Shown here one piece after another: positions 1 to 11,140 of a stretch of 64,000 bases of DNA. The notes under the pieces are model-generated. The model was not told the DNA's origin, ran no database searches, and saw nothing but the letters and a program-made list of their open reading frames with translations. The stretch comes from Theocolax elegans. Lineage: Eukaryota; Arthropoda; Insecta; Hymenoptera; Cerocephalidae. The stretch covers positions 37,060,066-37,124,065 of the forward strand of contig CM047429.1 of NCBI GenBank assembly GCA_026168455.1, read 5' to 3'. Within the stretch, counting starts at the first letter, position 1. Each line of letters starts with the position of its first letter. Made by a program: the position numbers and the translations under genes.

Positions 1-690
1 AGCATAAAGTGTTACGCACGAGGGAATGAGGGAATTCAATAATTCTTGGTATTTATTTATGATCAGCTTGGATTTATTGGATTCCTACTCTGATAATGTT
101 GTAGGATATATATTATTTAAACTATTATATTCCCATTTTAGTATTTATACATTACGATTTATGTAATATATAGTTCAAATTAATATTGGGAATTATGTAT
201 TCCTTTTAGTTGGGAATTACCAGTGCCCAAATTTCTTTGTGTGCACTCACTTGAAATTATAGATTAGATTTTTAAAATTATAATAAGTAATTTAAGTTTA
301 AACGATTATTAAGATTTGAGCTTTATATTTATACTAATATGTAACGATTTAAATAATTTAAATATTCTGTTTTAAAATTTATTATAATACTGCTGATAGT
401 GAAACAATCAAATGAAGAAATAAGAATAAAATTATATGATTTTATTTTATAAGTCTAGTAATTTTAAATATGCTGATTATAGTTTTTCAGACCAAATGGT
501 ATTTATTTTTAATGAATTGTTGTGAAGCACTTTAGTTTTGTTTTATATAACAAATCATTATTCAAATCTTACTAATGTAACCAAAAAATTTAAAAATTAA
601 AGATATTTGTTTGAAAAGACTTATCAACATATTTAAAATCGAATTATATTTCTTTGAGTTACATGATTTAAAGGTAGACTAAAATAAAAA
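1..690. other. AT-rich stretch without recognisable gene
   Basis: Strongly A+T-rich sequence with frequent stops in all frames. I see no conserved protein motif, inverted repeat or RNA gene. It leads directly into the Helitron fragment that follows and could be non-coding flank of that element or ordinary intergenic DNA. Confidence 0.5.
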
Positions 691-691
691 T

Positions 692-1434
692 TTGAAACAT
701 ATGACTGGGCGATTAATTTTAATCAATTATTTTCAAGTTGTTGAAAATTCGACATATTTAGAAGAACTAAAAAATTTGGCTACAAGTAATTCAAAATATA
801 GTATAAATTTTCGTGAAAACATGAGACAATACAACAGTTCATTGGCTTTTGCTTTTTACTTTTTGCAAGTTTTGGTGCTATATTAGAAAAATTTTTTAGA
901 GCAAGATTCCAAATTATTAAGATATGTGAAGAAGTATATCATAATGTGCATGCACTCCATCTAACAAACAATGAACCTTGCAAGTGCGGTTAATTATATT
1001 ATTTTATATAATGAAATAGCAACAAATGAAAGTTATAATATTATAAATAACACTAATACAGATTTAGAATGATTAGGTTCTCTAGATAATGTATTAAGAA
1101 ATATGAATCCGTATGCTAAAACATATAAAATGATGCTTTAAGTTGAACAAGAAGAAATTAAAAAATTCATTAATTTAGGACTCAATCCAAAACCTGGTCA
1201 AATATCAAAAATAAGACATGCAAATTTAAATAAATATACTTATAATACAGCATTATGTGATAAAGTTGCTATGGTATTTGTATGAGCGCATGGTCATTGA
1301 CCAATTGAACGTGACATAGTTATGTATTCAAAATATGACAAACCTATTAGTATTCTTCAAATTAGTAAACATACTGATCATATGACATATGCTGTGACAT
1401 ATCCTCTTATGTATCCTCTTATATATTAAGGTGA
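692..1434 (+). pseudogene. Helitron Rep (replication initiator) N-terminal fragment, decayed
   Basis: Broken coding remnant of the Helitron-like N-terminal domain. The first 60 codons contain LATSNSKYSINFRENMRQYN, which matches the corresponding piece of the Helitron on the opposite strand near 37.0-37.1 kb. Further on, in shifted frames, there are recognisable pieces around NPYAKTYKMML, DKVAMVFV and PIERDIVMYSK, ending in TYPLMYPLIY, the counterpart of TYPLIYPNGGYGW at about 36.6 kb. Several stops and frameshifts interrupt it. In the family this protein is a HUH nuclease/helicase for rolling-circle transposition; here only the region before the HUH motif survives, so it is non-functional. 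The fragment stops abruptly where the gypsy relic starts. Confidence 0.7.
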
Positions 1435-1453
1435 ATTTATTCACTTGTCATAA

Positions 1454-2030
1454 TTAATATATAAGATGCCAGCAGTACCGACACGTATCTAGGGATGGGA
1501 TTTGAGTTGGGGATTCTATATGCTTCTTAATTAGGGCTATGGGAGTGGAGTTCCTATTAAAATTCAGGAATACTGGTGAATATTTGGTTGAAAAGAGCAC
1601 GACCGCGTTTAACGCAAAACAAAATTGGCAAAAAAGCAAATGGCTTAATCAAAATATGGAGGAATTGTAGACTGCGTAATCAATGAATATGTTAGCTTCT
1701 CTCACCATCCGATTAACGAATTTTGTTTCGTTATCGGTGATCAAGTATTTGGGATATCTCCATCTGTTTATTATGAGCTCGTCGAAGGCTTGCAATACGC
1801 TTTTTGTATCGGCTCTTTTTAATGTCTTTATCTCTCGTATCTTGCAAATAGGTCTTCATATACAATAATGTATTTGAAGCCTTGTTTCCATGACGTTTTC
1901 GGGCCCATAATATCGCCTGCGACTACTGCCCAGGGTGTATCAATGTTTCTGCCTTCCATGACACCGGCTTGCGTTTGTTGGCTGCGTTTATGAACTTAAC
2001 ACTCTTAGCAATCTTTTACATATTGACATG
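1454..2030 (-). pseudogene. Ty3/gypsy integrase core and C-terminus, frameshifted
   Basis: On the minus strand, 2000-1860 encodes an integrase stretch containing GRNIDTPWAVVAGDIMGP, then FKYIIVYEDLF. After a stop near 1845 the frame shifts into a segment ending with DELIINRW and YLITDNETKFVNRM, the second catalytic-Asp block. The stretch 1639-1454 carries YSPVFLNFNRNSTPI, the usual region after the catalytic Glu. The blocks line up with the intact integrase of the gypsy element at 25.8-26.3 kb. Integrase inserts retroviral-type cDNA into chromosomes; this one is broken by stops and frameshifts. Confidence 0.75.
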
Positions 2031-2039
2031 TGTCCATGT

Positions 2040-2990
2040 ATGTGAGAGATTCCATAAAACTTTTAACTTTAAGGTTTAAAAAAAATAAAAAATTTATTTT
2101 AAAGACGCGTCTTTAAAATTTATCAAATCATATCTAAATAACAACAATAACATAAAAACATATATTTAAAAAAATTATTTTAATGTAAAACTAGCTATTT
2201 TTCTTCAAAAAAAAAATAAAAATTTTAATGAAATTAAATTATCTTATTTTCTCGGAAAGTAAGAATTTCATTTTGTTACATTTTTATTAAGTTCGTTTCA
2301 GGCAAACGAAGTAGAATTTTATATTAAGTGTTATAAAATGTGTTTTTTAAATAGTTAATAAAAAAAGAGCAATTACTTTTATAAGCATTGATAACATGTT
2401 AGTAATGTGCAGACGAAATGAATAATTTTTGTCAATCAGGGGCGCATACGTGTACCTAAATTTGCGAGAGTATAACTTTTTTTCTATAAGTACCACAGTT
2501 GAAAACCAAACGCGATTTAATTTGTCTGATTAATAGCTGTAATTTGCCTTGTACAAACTTTAAGGAAATAATTTATTATTTTTTTAACGAACTAATAATA
2601 AAATAATTTATTATTTGTTTAAAGCAAAATAAATTAATTTTTTTTGAAATAGTGGACATTGATAGTCTGTAAATAAATTAATCTATCTAGGTTGAAGTAA
2701 CCTCTGAAACTCTTACATTATATTCTCTAATATGTGAAGATCATATAAAACTTTTCCAAAACATTTTTAATCAAAGTTTTTTTCATAAAAACCTAATAAA
2801 GCAAAAAAATAGAGCAAGTAACAACAAAAATTAATGAAAATGTAATAAATTATAATTTTTTTAAGTAATATTTATTTATTATTAATATAATAAATAATGG
2901 TTATTATATTTTGTGATTTTTTTCTCTAAGAAATGATTTTATTAATTTGATACAAATTATTAAATAGCACTAAAAAGTGGAAGTAACTAG
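2040..2990. other. AT-rich insertion inside gypsy integrase
   Basis: About 950 bp of A+T-rich DNA separating the integrase zinc domain (ending near 2996) from the integrase core (starting near 2030). No gene, terminal inverted repeat or target duplication is evident by eye. It may be a decayed non-autonomous insertion, or the two pol pieces may come from separate copies. Confidence 0.45.
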
Positions 2991-2995
2991 AAAGT

Positions 2996-4431
2996 CTAAA
3001 ATTCTGTGGAATCACTCATATCCCTGGCCAGAAAAGCTAAGGCTTTGTCTATACCTGGATGGCCTGCTTGCGACGTATAGTGGGCTTTATAAAGGGCTTC
3101 AGTTTCGCCGTTTTGTGATGAAATAAGCTTCCAGGCGTTTAAGTCGGGTATGAGGGGATCTATCAGGGGATTGGGTCGGTGGACGTATAACAAGTTATTC
3201 TCCATTCTAAGGTCGGGGTACTTACTAGGAAACTTGGTCACGGCTAATACTTTTGTCTGATACTAGAGATCGCTGCTGTTTATTATTACAGGTGCTGCTC
3301 CTTCTGTATTTTCGTATGCTTGAGATAGTGCATCCGGTACTGTATGTAATGCTCCTTTGCGGTACACAAATTTTATATTATAATTTTGAAAATAGTGTTC
3401 CATCGGTCTAATCTCCCTATTGGATCGTTAATACTATGCAGCCAGAAAAGACTATGGTGATCCGTTACTACCGTGAAGTCCTCTCTTTGCAGGTAACCCT
3501 TGAGTCGGTCTATGCACCATAGCATGGCTATGTATTTCTTTGTATTGGGATTGAAAAATTGGAATAGACCCATTGCTGGGAGGGTAAGGCTGTTATTTCC
3601 CGGCTTTCTAGGGATAAAGGAACTTGGTGATGAGCTTGGGATAGGTATAGTTTGCTTATGTAGCGGCTCTCTTTTAGACGGTCTAATATATCGTTCATGT
3701 TTTGCATGGGATAAGCAGTCTTCTTTTTGACAGCGTTGACCTACCGGTAATCAATGCAGAAGCGGTATTTCCCGTTACCTTTAGGAACAGTAACAGGACA
3801 GATATACTATGGACTATCAGAAGGTTCAATAATGCCCTCACGTAGTATTCTATCGATTTCCGCATAGCCTGCTTGTAGCATTTTGGGTGAATACCGACAG
3901 TTCTGTTGCATAATAGAAACTGCTCTTTGGGTGTCTATTTTGTGGACTCTTAGGTTGCTGATGCACAACGTCTCAGGGGCTGCCGGAATCATCTCGTCAA
4001 GAAGCTGCTGCAAAATTATTTTTTGGGAAATGGTAGCTCGTTTGAATTCTTCAATGCTTGGTAGGGCTGGGATGTAACTTGAATCTTTCTCATGAGGATA
4101 AAAATTGTGAGTAATGCCTTTAGGAGTCCACCACGTATCCTTTTCATAGTTTATCCTCATGTTGATTTTGCGCTTAAAGTCGATCTCTGTACTGTTGATT
4201 AGCTGCTATTTGAAAAGGCATTAACATATTATCGTCGTCAATATTTATTAAGACGACAATAATACCTTGTATCGGTACTGTTGTACCATCCACTACTCTT
4301 ACTGCTTTGCAGTCGGATCTGCTGAGCTTATTTTGAAGCATTTTACTCATTCCTTTCCCTATAAAGAATTCGGGATGCTCAAGCTGCTTGAATTTTATCT
4401 GTGTCACACTATAGTTGCACTGCGTCAACAA
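2996..4431 (-). pseudogene. Ty3/gypsy pol remnant (protease, RT fingers, RNase H, IN zinc domain)
   Basis: Minus-strand pieces in order. 4431-4174 is a retropepsin-like region (TQIKFKQLEHPEFFIGKGMS). 4160-3807 is the lead-in to reverse transcriptase, ending in DRILREGIIEPSDSP. 3806-3560 has KYRFCIDYR followed by a relic of the palm start. 3573-3373 is RNase H, with FTVVTDHHSLFWL and GRLDRW. 3241-2996 is the integrase H2C2 lead-in with GHPGIDKALAFLARD. The sequence passes directly from the GMGLFQF-like block of RT to RNase H, so the catalytic YxDD segment is deleted. Stops and frame changes separate the pieces. Dead copy. Confidence 0.75.
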
Positions 4432-4594
4432 ACTCGATGAAATTTCTCCAGCTGATCCTTTTCTCTTTAATTATATCGTTCATCGATAAATTGTATGCCC
4501 CCTTACATTTTAATAGAGATTGCTTAAAACTTTCTCTGGATCGCTTTTTTTGCTCCTTTTAATTGTTTGTGGTATCTAGAGAAAATTTTCACAG

Positions 4595-4888
4595 TTATCT
4601 TTTCTCTAGTAAAAAGCAAGTGTGTAAGATTTTTGCTATTTGAATAATTTCTGCTTGTTGGTATAGGCGATATTGCTGCTGCTGGAGAGATTGCTGCTGT
4701 TCGGGAGGAGGAATGCTAAATGTAACGTTTCTCTCAGAATTTTTATTTTGGGGTTGTGACTCGTAGGATATACTGCTCTTGTGCGCTTTCTCATGCTGAT
4801 ACTGTTGTGCTGATATTTCGTCTTTCGACTGCACACTGAGAAAAACTCTTAAGTGAAAATGTTGCAAGGAGTTCAGCTGACGATCCAA
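4595..4888 (-). pseudogene. Gln-rich gag-like remnant of the gypsy relic
   Basis: An open stretch of 97 codons rich in Gln, including PPPEQQQSLQQQQYRLYQQA. It lies just upstream, in the minus-strand sense, of the protease remnant, where gag would be. No CCHC zinc knuckle is visible, so assignment to gag rests on position only. It could equally be a chance low-complexity frame. Confidence 0.35.
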
Positions 4889-5264
4889 GTCGAGAACATG
4901 AATATCACAAAGTCGGTCTGTTCGAACGAGTGACCTTTCATTTTATATAGTAGATGCGCTATATGCATGCGCACAGGGGCGAAATCTTACATATCGACGG
5001 AAAGCAAAGCTTTACGAACTGCCAAAAAAGCGTATTAGTTGCAACAAACTAATGCATTTCATTCGTTACGTTGATTTTGAACGTAATTTGCGGATATTAA
5101 AAGAATAAATCAGAGTAATTGCGAGAAAATTTAAAGTCATTACGTACAGTTCCATTAATTGCGGAGATCTCAATAACCACGTGTTATTAAGGAGATGTAA
5201 ACCCATTAACACAGAATCACTATTTATTTTTTCTTAAGCGAACAGTACACTTTATCGAAAAAAA

Positions 5265-5504
5265 CGCTCTGTAACGGTGTTGTATTTACATCAAAGATAG
5301 TCTATGAATTTTTTCAAATTTTTTTATCAATAAATCAACGAGATTTTTGAGCAGCCGTGCAGCATTGTTTTTAGCTATATATTACCGACCAAAAAATGGT
5401 TATTTCTATATAATTCATTTTAAATTAATAATTTTAAAACAATCGCTCTGTAACGGTATTCTATTTGCTTTCAACATTATCTGTAAATTTTTTCAGATTT
5501 TTAA
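5265..5504. repeat. Two diverged direct repeats of about 61 bp
   Basis: The block starting CGCTCTGTAACGGTGTT at 5265-5326 recurs at 5444-5504 with CGCTCTGTAACGGTATT and the same T-rich tail (AATTTTTTCA). The 118 bp between the two shows no such similarity. The rest of 4890-5650 shows no gene. Confidence 0.6.
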
Positions 5505-5651
5505 TTCCATTAGTTTTTAAAATTTTTGGGATTTTATAGGTAGGTTCCTGTAATTTGGGTATCACATCGCCTTAAGTGGATCAATCAGTACTAAAATTCA
5601 AAGAAAACTATTCAATATTAACAATTAATAATTTTTTTCATTATAATTAAA

Positions 5652-5866
5652 AGCGTTTCTTCATTTTAAAACAAATTATATTATTATTAACATTTATTTA
5701 AAATATTTTGACCAATTTATAGGTCACATAACTATTTTAATTCATTATGAGACTCTGATTTTTTCCATAATAGACTTACCTCATAATTAATTAAAATAGC
5801 TATGTGACATAAATTGTCCAAAAAAAGTTAATAATAATATAATTTGCTTAAAAAATAAAGAAATAT
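5652..5866. repeat. Foldback (MITE-like) inverted repeat
   Basis: Arms at about 5652-5751 and 5781-5866 are imperfect reverse complements: GGTCACATAACTATTTTAAT on the left against ATTAAAATAGCTATGTGAC on the right, with AACAAATTATATTATTATTAAC facing its complement. A loop of about 30 nt separates them. No coding capacity. It is consistent with a small non-autonomous DNA transposon. Confidence 0.65.
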
Positions 5867-5889
5867 TTACAATTTTTATAAAAAAAATT

Positions 5890-8800
5890 GTTTTTTTTTT
5901 ATTTATTTATTTACAGTTGCATCCTCCATAGGGTATTAGCGACAGGAACTTACAATATGAGTTACATAGTTTCTAATTATTTACAATAGTCAGTTTTTTA
6001 ATATATACGGTTAGATATGTACATAGATTTTTATTATACATTGAATTTGTTTATATTATTTCCTCTATAATTAGATTATTTGTTTCTTGAGATCAACTTC
6101 CTGGAGAAAAAGTATTAGATTACGGCAGCTGTTTTTGTATTCCAGATTTTCTTGCAGATTTGATTTAATCTTGAATTTGATTCTTTCATTTTGATATTTG
6201 GTGCATTGGAGTAATAAGTATTCGACTGATGTTCGACAATTACAAATTTCGCAGTATGGGGGATTTTCTTTTTTTAGTAGGTAGTCATGCGTCAGTGGGG
6301 TGTGACTAATTTTTAACCTGGTAAGCATTATTTGGTTTTTTCGATTGAAGCTAAGTGATTGATTTTTCGTAAAAACTTCAGGTTTAATTCTTTGTAGTTG
6401 TGTTTTAATTGTTTTATTTTTCCATATATAATTCCATTCATCGTATATTTTTTTATTTATGTACTTTTTTCTGTCTTCTTTGTTTATTAATGTAATATCT
6501 TCTAAGTTTTCTGTATTTTGGAATGTTAATTGGTTGGCTAGTATGGCTAACAGGCGAACTTTATTTTTAATGTCTACTGGGGTGTATGAGTGATATAATT
6601 ACAGTTTGTTTTTTCGTTCCACTATATGTTTATTGTTTAAAATGTTATTAATTAAGATGTGCGACTCTAAATGAATTATTGTTTTGGTATTGATATCTGT
6701 ATTTGCTATTATTTCTAGTATAAGTTTTTGCAAAGCAAGTTGGATATTATTATCTTCCGGGAGTTTCAGCAAGATACTTTCATTATTTGGTAGTAAAGCT
6801 GCTGCTCCAATTGAAGATGCGGTTTTATTTATTGTTGTATATATATGTTGGTATTCTAGATGATCGTTGATGAATTTTTGGTATTGATTTCCGGTTTTGC
6901 CTACAGAGTTTTTGACAAGGTTTTGACAATAATCACTAGATTTAGCGTTGTAATGAAAAGGTTTATTGAGTGTGGATGTGTTGATATTAAAGCTGTTTAG
7001 ATATTGTGTCGCTCGTTGTGAGAACGGTAAATAAGTATTTTTTTTTATATTTGATTTTTCTTGTTTAAAGTTGAATAATAGAGAGTGAACTTGGTTTTTC
7101 GGTAGGTCAATCAATTTGCATGCGTAATTTAAAATTATTTGTTTCCTTCGTAGATAAAGCGGGATCATTTGGCATTCATTTAAGACGCTAATTATAGGGC
7201 TTGTTTTGTACGCACCACTAGCTATTCTCATGCTAGTGTTTAGTACTACATCTAATGACTTCAATATGTGTTCTTTGGCCGAATCGTAAACAACGCATCC
7301 ATAATCAATTTTTGATTGTATTAATGATTTATATGTGTTAATTAAAATTTTCATATTAGTACCCCAGTTTTTAGCTGATAGAACTTTTAGAATGTTCATT
7401 CTTCTAATGCATTGACTTTTAAGATATGCTATGTGTTTTTTCCAGGTAAGTTTATTATCGAAAATAATACCAAGGATTTTAACTTCATCTACAACTTTAA
7501 TTTTTTCTTTATTTAAAAATAGTTTTATACCAGTCTGATTCTTTCTAGATTTGTTGAATAGTATCGCCTGAGATTTATTAGGGGAAAATTTAAATCCACT
7601 AATGTTGGAGTACGTGTCTAGATTTTTAAGTGCGTTTTGCATTATTTTTATTGAAGAGTCAATATTTTTGCCTGATGCGGATAATGTGACGTCATCAGCG
7701 AAACTGGTTGCTGAAACTGGAGAGGGGATGTATTTAGTGATGTCGTTGATGGCCAGTAAGAATAGGGTGACACTAATTACTGATCCCTGAGGTACTCCGT
7801 TATTAATTACAACTTGTTTAGAGTATGTTTCTTCTACTCTAACTGTAATCGATCTGTTACTTAGGAAGTTTTTTATAAAGTGATATAGATTACCTGAGAT
7901 TTTTGAATCTTGTAGGATCGAGAGTATACGTCGCCTCCAAAGAACATCATACGCTTTTTCCATATCCAGGCATACTGTTAGTGCATGTTGTTTGTTTTTA
8001 AATGCATTAGATATGTGTGATTCCAATGTTACTATGCAGTCTGTTGTACAAGAGTTTTTTCGGAAACCACTTTGTTCTTTTATTATTATATTATTGTTTT
8101 AAAGGAAGTCACGCAGTCGATTATTAATAATTTTTTCGATGATTTTACACATACAACAAGTTAAAGAAATAGGTCTGTAGCTACTTTTTATGTATTTGTC
8201 TTTATCTGGTTTAGGGATAGGTATGACTGTGGCTTCTTTCCATATTTTTGGGAACAATCTTCGAGTCCAGATAATATTGAATATTTCTAGAAGACACAGC
8301 TGAGCCTCTTCAGGTAGATTTTTTAGTAATATGTTCGGAAATTGGTCTGGTCCTGGGCTGGTGTTTTTACTAGAGTTGAGGATATCTATGAGTTCCTTGT
8401 ATGTTATTCTATTATTAATTGGGTAGTCATCGTATAAATTGTTTGGATCAGTGATTTCTTCGAAGGTGTTTTTATATTCTAAAAATGTTTTAGATAGATT
8501 TTTGTCACTGGAATTATTTGAAAATGAGTCTGCCAGGATATTTGAAATTGTTGTTTGGTCGCTTATTATTTGGTTGTTTTCTTTCAGTGCCGGTATGTTT
8601 AACGATGGTCTTCCTTCAATATTTTTAATTTTTTTCCAAATTTCGCTAGTAGGAGTTTGGTAATTTATCGACTCAAGATATTTTAACCATGAGTCTGTTT
8701 TGCATTTTTTAATTGTCTTTTTGGCTATGGCTTTTAGTTTTTTAAATTCTATTTGGTTTTCAATGGTATTTATTTTCTTAAATTTGTTAAGTGCTTTTTT

Positions 8801-9080
8801 TGAGTTTTTGATAGCTATTTCGCAGTCAGAATTCCACCAAGGTGATTTACGATTTTGACATTTTCCTTTAGTTTTTGGTATGCTAAGATTTGCTGCTTCG
8901 ATAATAATATTGTTAAATTCGTTTATAATATTATCGATATTTGTGTTGTTTGTTTTTTCACTTTCATTAATGAGTTTGTGCAGATTATTTAATTTATTTG
9001 AATTTATAATTTGTTTAAATTTGTCCCAATTTGGTTTGTGGAAATTCCATTTTTTGAAGTTCTCCATCTTTTAAAAAAAA
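5890..9080 (-). mobile_element. 5'-truncated LINE (I/R1/Jockey-type) with A-rich tail
   Basis: On the minus strand the element starts near 9080 and ends near 5890 in an A-rich tail (TAAA repeats then a run of A, seen as poly-T on the plus strand at 5890-5915). It contains one long second-ORF reading frame but no apurinic-type endonuclease domain. An in-frame TAA lies two codons upstream of the first ATG, and the sequence above 9081 shows no endonuclease motifs. 5' truncation is typical of target-primed reverse transcription. No target-site duplication was found by eye. Confidence 0.8.
6071..9067 (-). pseudogene. LINE ORF2 reverse transcriptase, two in-frame stops
   Basis: One continuous minus-strand frame of about 999 codons, interrupted only by TAA at 8101-8099 and TAA at 6601-6599. 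In order: the linker that normally follows the endonuclease (KWNFHKPNWDKFKQI), the PWWN motif, RT fingers with NTSPGPDQFPN and SSYRPISLTCC, QSGFRKNSCTTD just after the first stop, then palm with the catalytic SFADDVTLSASG. A thumb region follows, then a vestigial RNase H-like segment around SSIGAAALLP that lacks the usual TDGS. The C-terminus is a cysteine/histidine domain (LTRLKISHTPLTHDYL, CEICNC). RT copies element RNA at a nicked target. Without endonuclease and with two stops it cannot act alone. Confidence 0.85.
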
Positions 9081-10243
9081 TTATTAGTTGTTGATATTGA
9101 ATAACTTTTTTTTCAATTTTAACACTGGGCGGTCCCATTAAGTTTCAATATTGGTTATGTTTCGTAAATTGAATACTTCGTGAATCAGTGTCTATCTATC
9201 CGACATTTATTCTATATAATTGCAATGTTGTAAATATAGTATTAAATTATTAATTTTAATTGCAATTAGTAGCCAGCATACTGTGCCTAACCGATAGGGA
9301 AAGAAGCAGGGCCTATACTCGGTAAGACACCAATAATCATGTAAGATTACCCTTTCCTCTAATGTGTTAAAATATCGCGGTATATTTACTCTCCCTGCGA
9401 CGAATCATTTGATTCTATCCATAGTCCCGGAAGGCTATTCCCGACGCGACTTCTGGCGTATTTACGTAGAATATCGGTATCGAAATTGGGATATCGGTAG
9501 CAAACGATATACCCACAGAGGGGCTGGTTATCCACTAAGACTATAGGTACAAGGTATAAAAAAAAAACAAATTCCCAAGCAATTAAGAATAATGCATATC
9601 GTTTATTTATAATAACGGCTTAAGTGTATTTATAATCGTGGTAGGGAATTGTACGCATACGAATTCATATTGCGAATACACGCGTCGCGAGTATGTCGTG
9701 AAGGATCACACACACTTCAATAGGAGCAGCTAACAAAAGAGGGTAAAGGTTCATTTTAGGAACTCGGTATACGAAACCGTGTGTCGAGTCCAGGAACGGA
9801 GAATTACGACAAGCAATTTTATATACCGTCACTCATCACAAACGAAAAGATTAAACTCTACTAAACATATATTGGAAGATAATTCCCAGATCACATTAAT
9901 TTCACAGTTCTACTGTTTGCCATTTACAAATACTAATGTATTACTAACAATAAGTCGAAATACTTAACCGCATTATAATGAAACATTGAATAGTAACATC
10001 ATACACTTTTTGCGAACAACAGTACAGAATACGATTTGAGCATTTGTAACTATTCACTCGTATATTATAAACAATAAAAGCATTTTTGTCCGTAATTTGA
10101 AAAAAAAAACTTAAGGGGAATAATATTAAGCATTTATTCTCTTTACACTGAAAAATAGTGCAATGGGCTCCAGAAATTCAGCTTCTTTTCAATCTCATCT
10201 TCGTGATGATATCCCTACACTTGATGTGTAATGATATTTAAAA
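9081..10243. other. Unassigned region with a less AT-rich centre
   Basis: No coding motif recognised on either strand. The part at 9280-9780 has clearly more G+C and CpG than its surroundings and could be a fragment of an LTR or regulatory block, but I found no matching ends or repeats to support that. Confidence 0.4.
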
Positions 10244-10330
10244 CTAGCAACTAATACCTCACTCGTTTACGCTCATTCAGTCGCATTTTGGTTTTACTGA
10301 TAGAATAATGCGTAAAATTATGAATAGTAT
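10244..10330 (-). repeat. Helitron-like 3' terminal sequence
   Basis: ACTAGCAAC followed by ATACCTC, CTCG and TTACGCTCA closely resembles 30881-30960, where the same sequence sits at the proposed 3' terminus of the large Helitron. Read on the minus strand it ends in GTTGCTAG|T, the CTRR-type Helitron end next to a T. No Rep gene follows within the next kilobase, so it may mark a short non-autonomous copy. The DNA from 10331 to about 11100 shows no gene. Confidence 0.5.
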
Positions 10331-11140
10331 ATTTACTTTGTACAATTATTGAGATTTGAGATCTACATACATTATAATGAAAAATTTTAAACAATTCACT
10401 TGATGTTTTATTATTGCACGGATTTAAAATTTTTATTTTCTTTTAATAATTTGTATAATAATGTACGATTGTATGACTAATGAGAGATACCAAAAGATAC
10501 TAAATGATCTTTTAAAATGTTTTATGTATTTTATAATCGTGTACGTGTGTATATTTTACCGATAGTCATATATTTATTTGGTGTTTACATTTCTAGTAGT
10601 TATATTAAATTGTTATCCTGGTAAAAATAGACCATCCAATATGTACGGTTCATTATCTATCTACCATTTTAACTGATCAGAAGATTAGATAAGACATTCT
10701 CTATCGTTTCAAAGATAGCTTTCAGATTTTTTGTCATTAAACATGTGATATGTTTCCACTTTTTATTTCAAATGATTAAACACTAAACTATTTTTCATTA
10801 ACCCATTAATTAAACGGTTTTTTGTCAGACGTCAATTTGTTTATGAAAATAAAACAGAAAGCATTGAATTTTCAGAAATTGTACATTTAGAAATTTGACT
10901 AACATAGGCTGATTGTTGGGTGACTGAATATGCAACATTTGTTTTCTCTTAAAACCGTGTTTGAGTGGCGGGCTAACGGTTTTATGTAATATTAAAGATT
11001 CAGTTTTCTTTATAAAGATTTCAAGTATAATTGGTCGTGTTCGACAATGATCTGATTTGTGCAGTCCCAATAAGATTTGCGGGAATATACCTGTATTTGC
11101 AAAGACAATATAATTTTTTGATTATAATTGATAAGTAAAG
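10331..11140. other. No recognisable feature
   Basis: A+T-rich sequence with no recognised protein motif or repeat. An 81-codon minus-strand open stretch at 10825-11070 has no family features and is probably chance. Confidence 0.4.

Larger units (their letters stand above)
1454..4890 (-). mobile_element. Degenerate Ty3/gypsy retrotransposon, interrupted
   Basis: Read on the minus strand from 4890 down to 1454, protein pieces occur in the expected gypsy order: a Gln-rich gag-like end, protease region, reverse transcriptase fingers, RNase H, integrase zinc domain, integrase core and integrase C-terminus. No LTRs are identifiable. About 0.95 kb of AT-rich sequence lies between the integrase zinc domain and core, and the RT palm is missing. 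The integrase resembles that of the intact element at 16.4-29.7 kb (shared NIDTPWAVVA-like and SPxFLNFxR-like blocks), so it is a relative but much older. Confidence 0.75.

Noticed and set aside
9364..9546. 60-codon plus-strand open frame in a GC-richer patch
   Set aside because: No recognisable motif, neighbours or repeat support.
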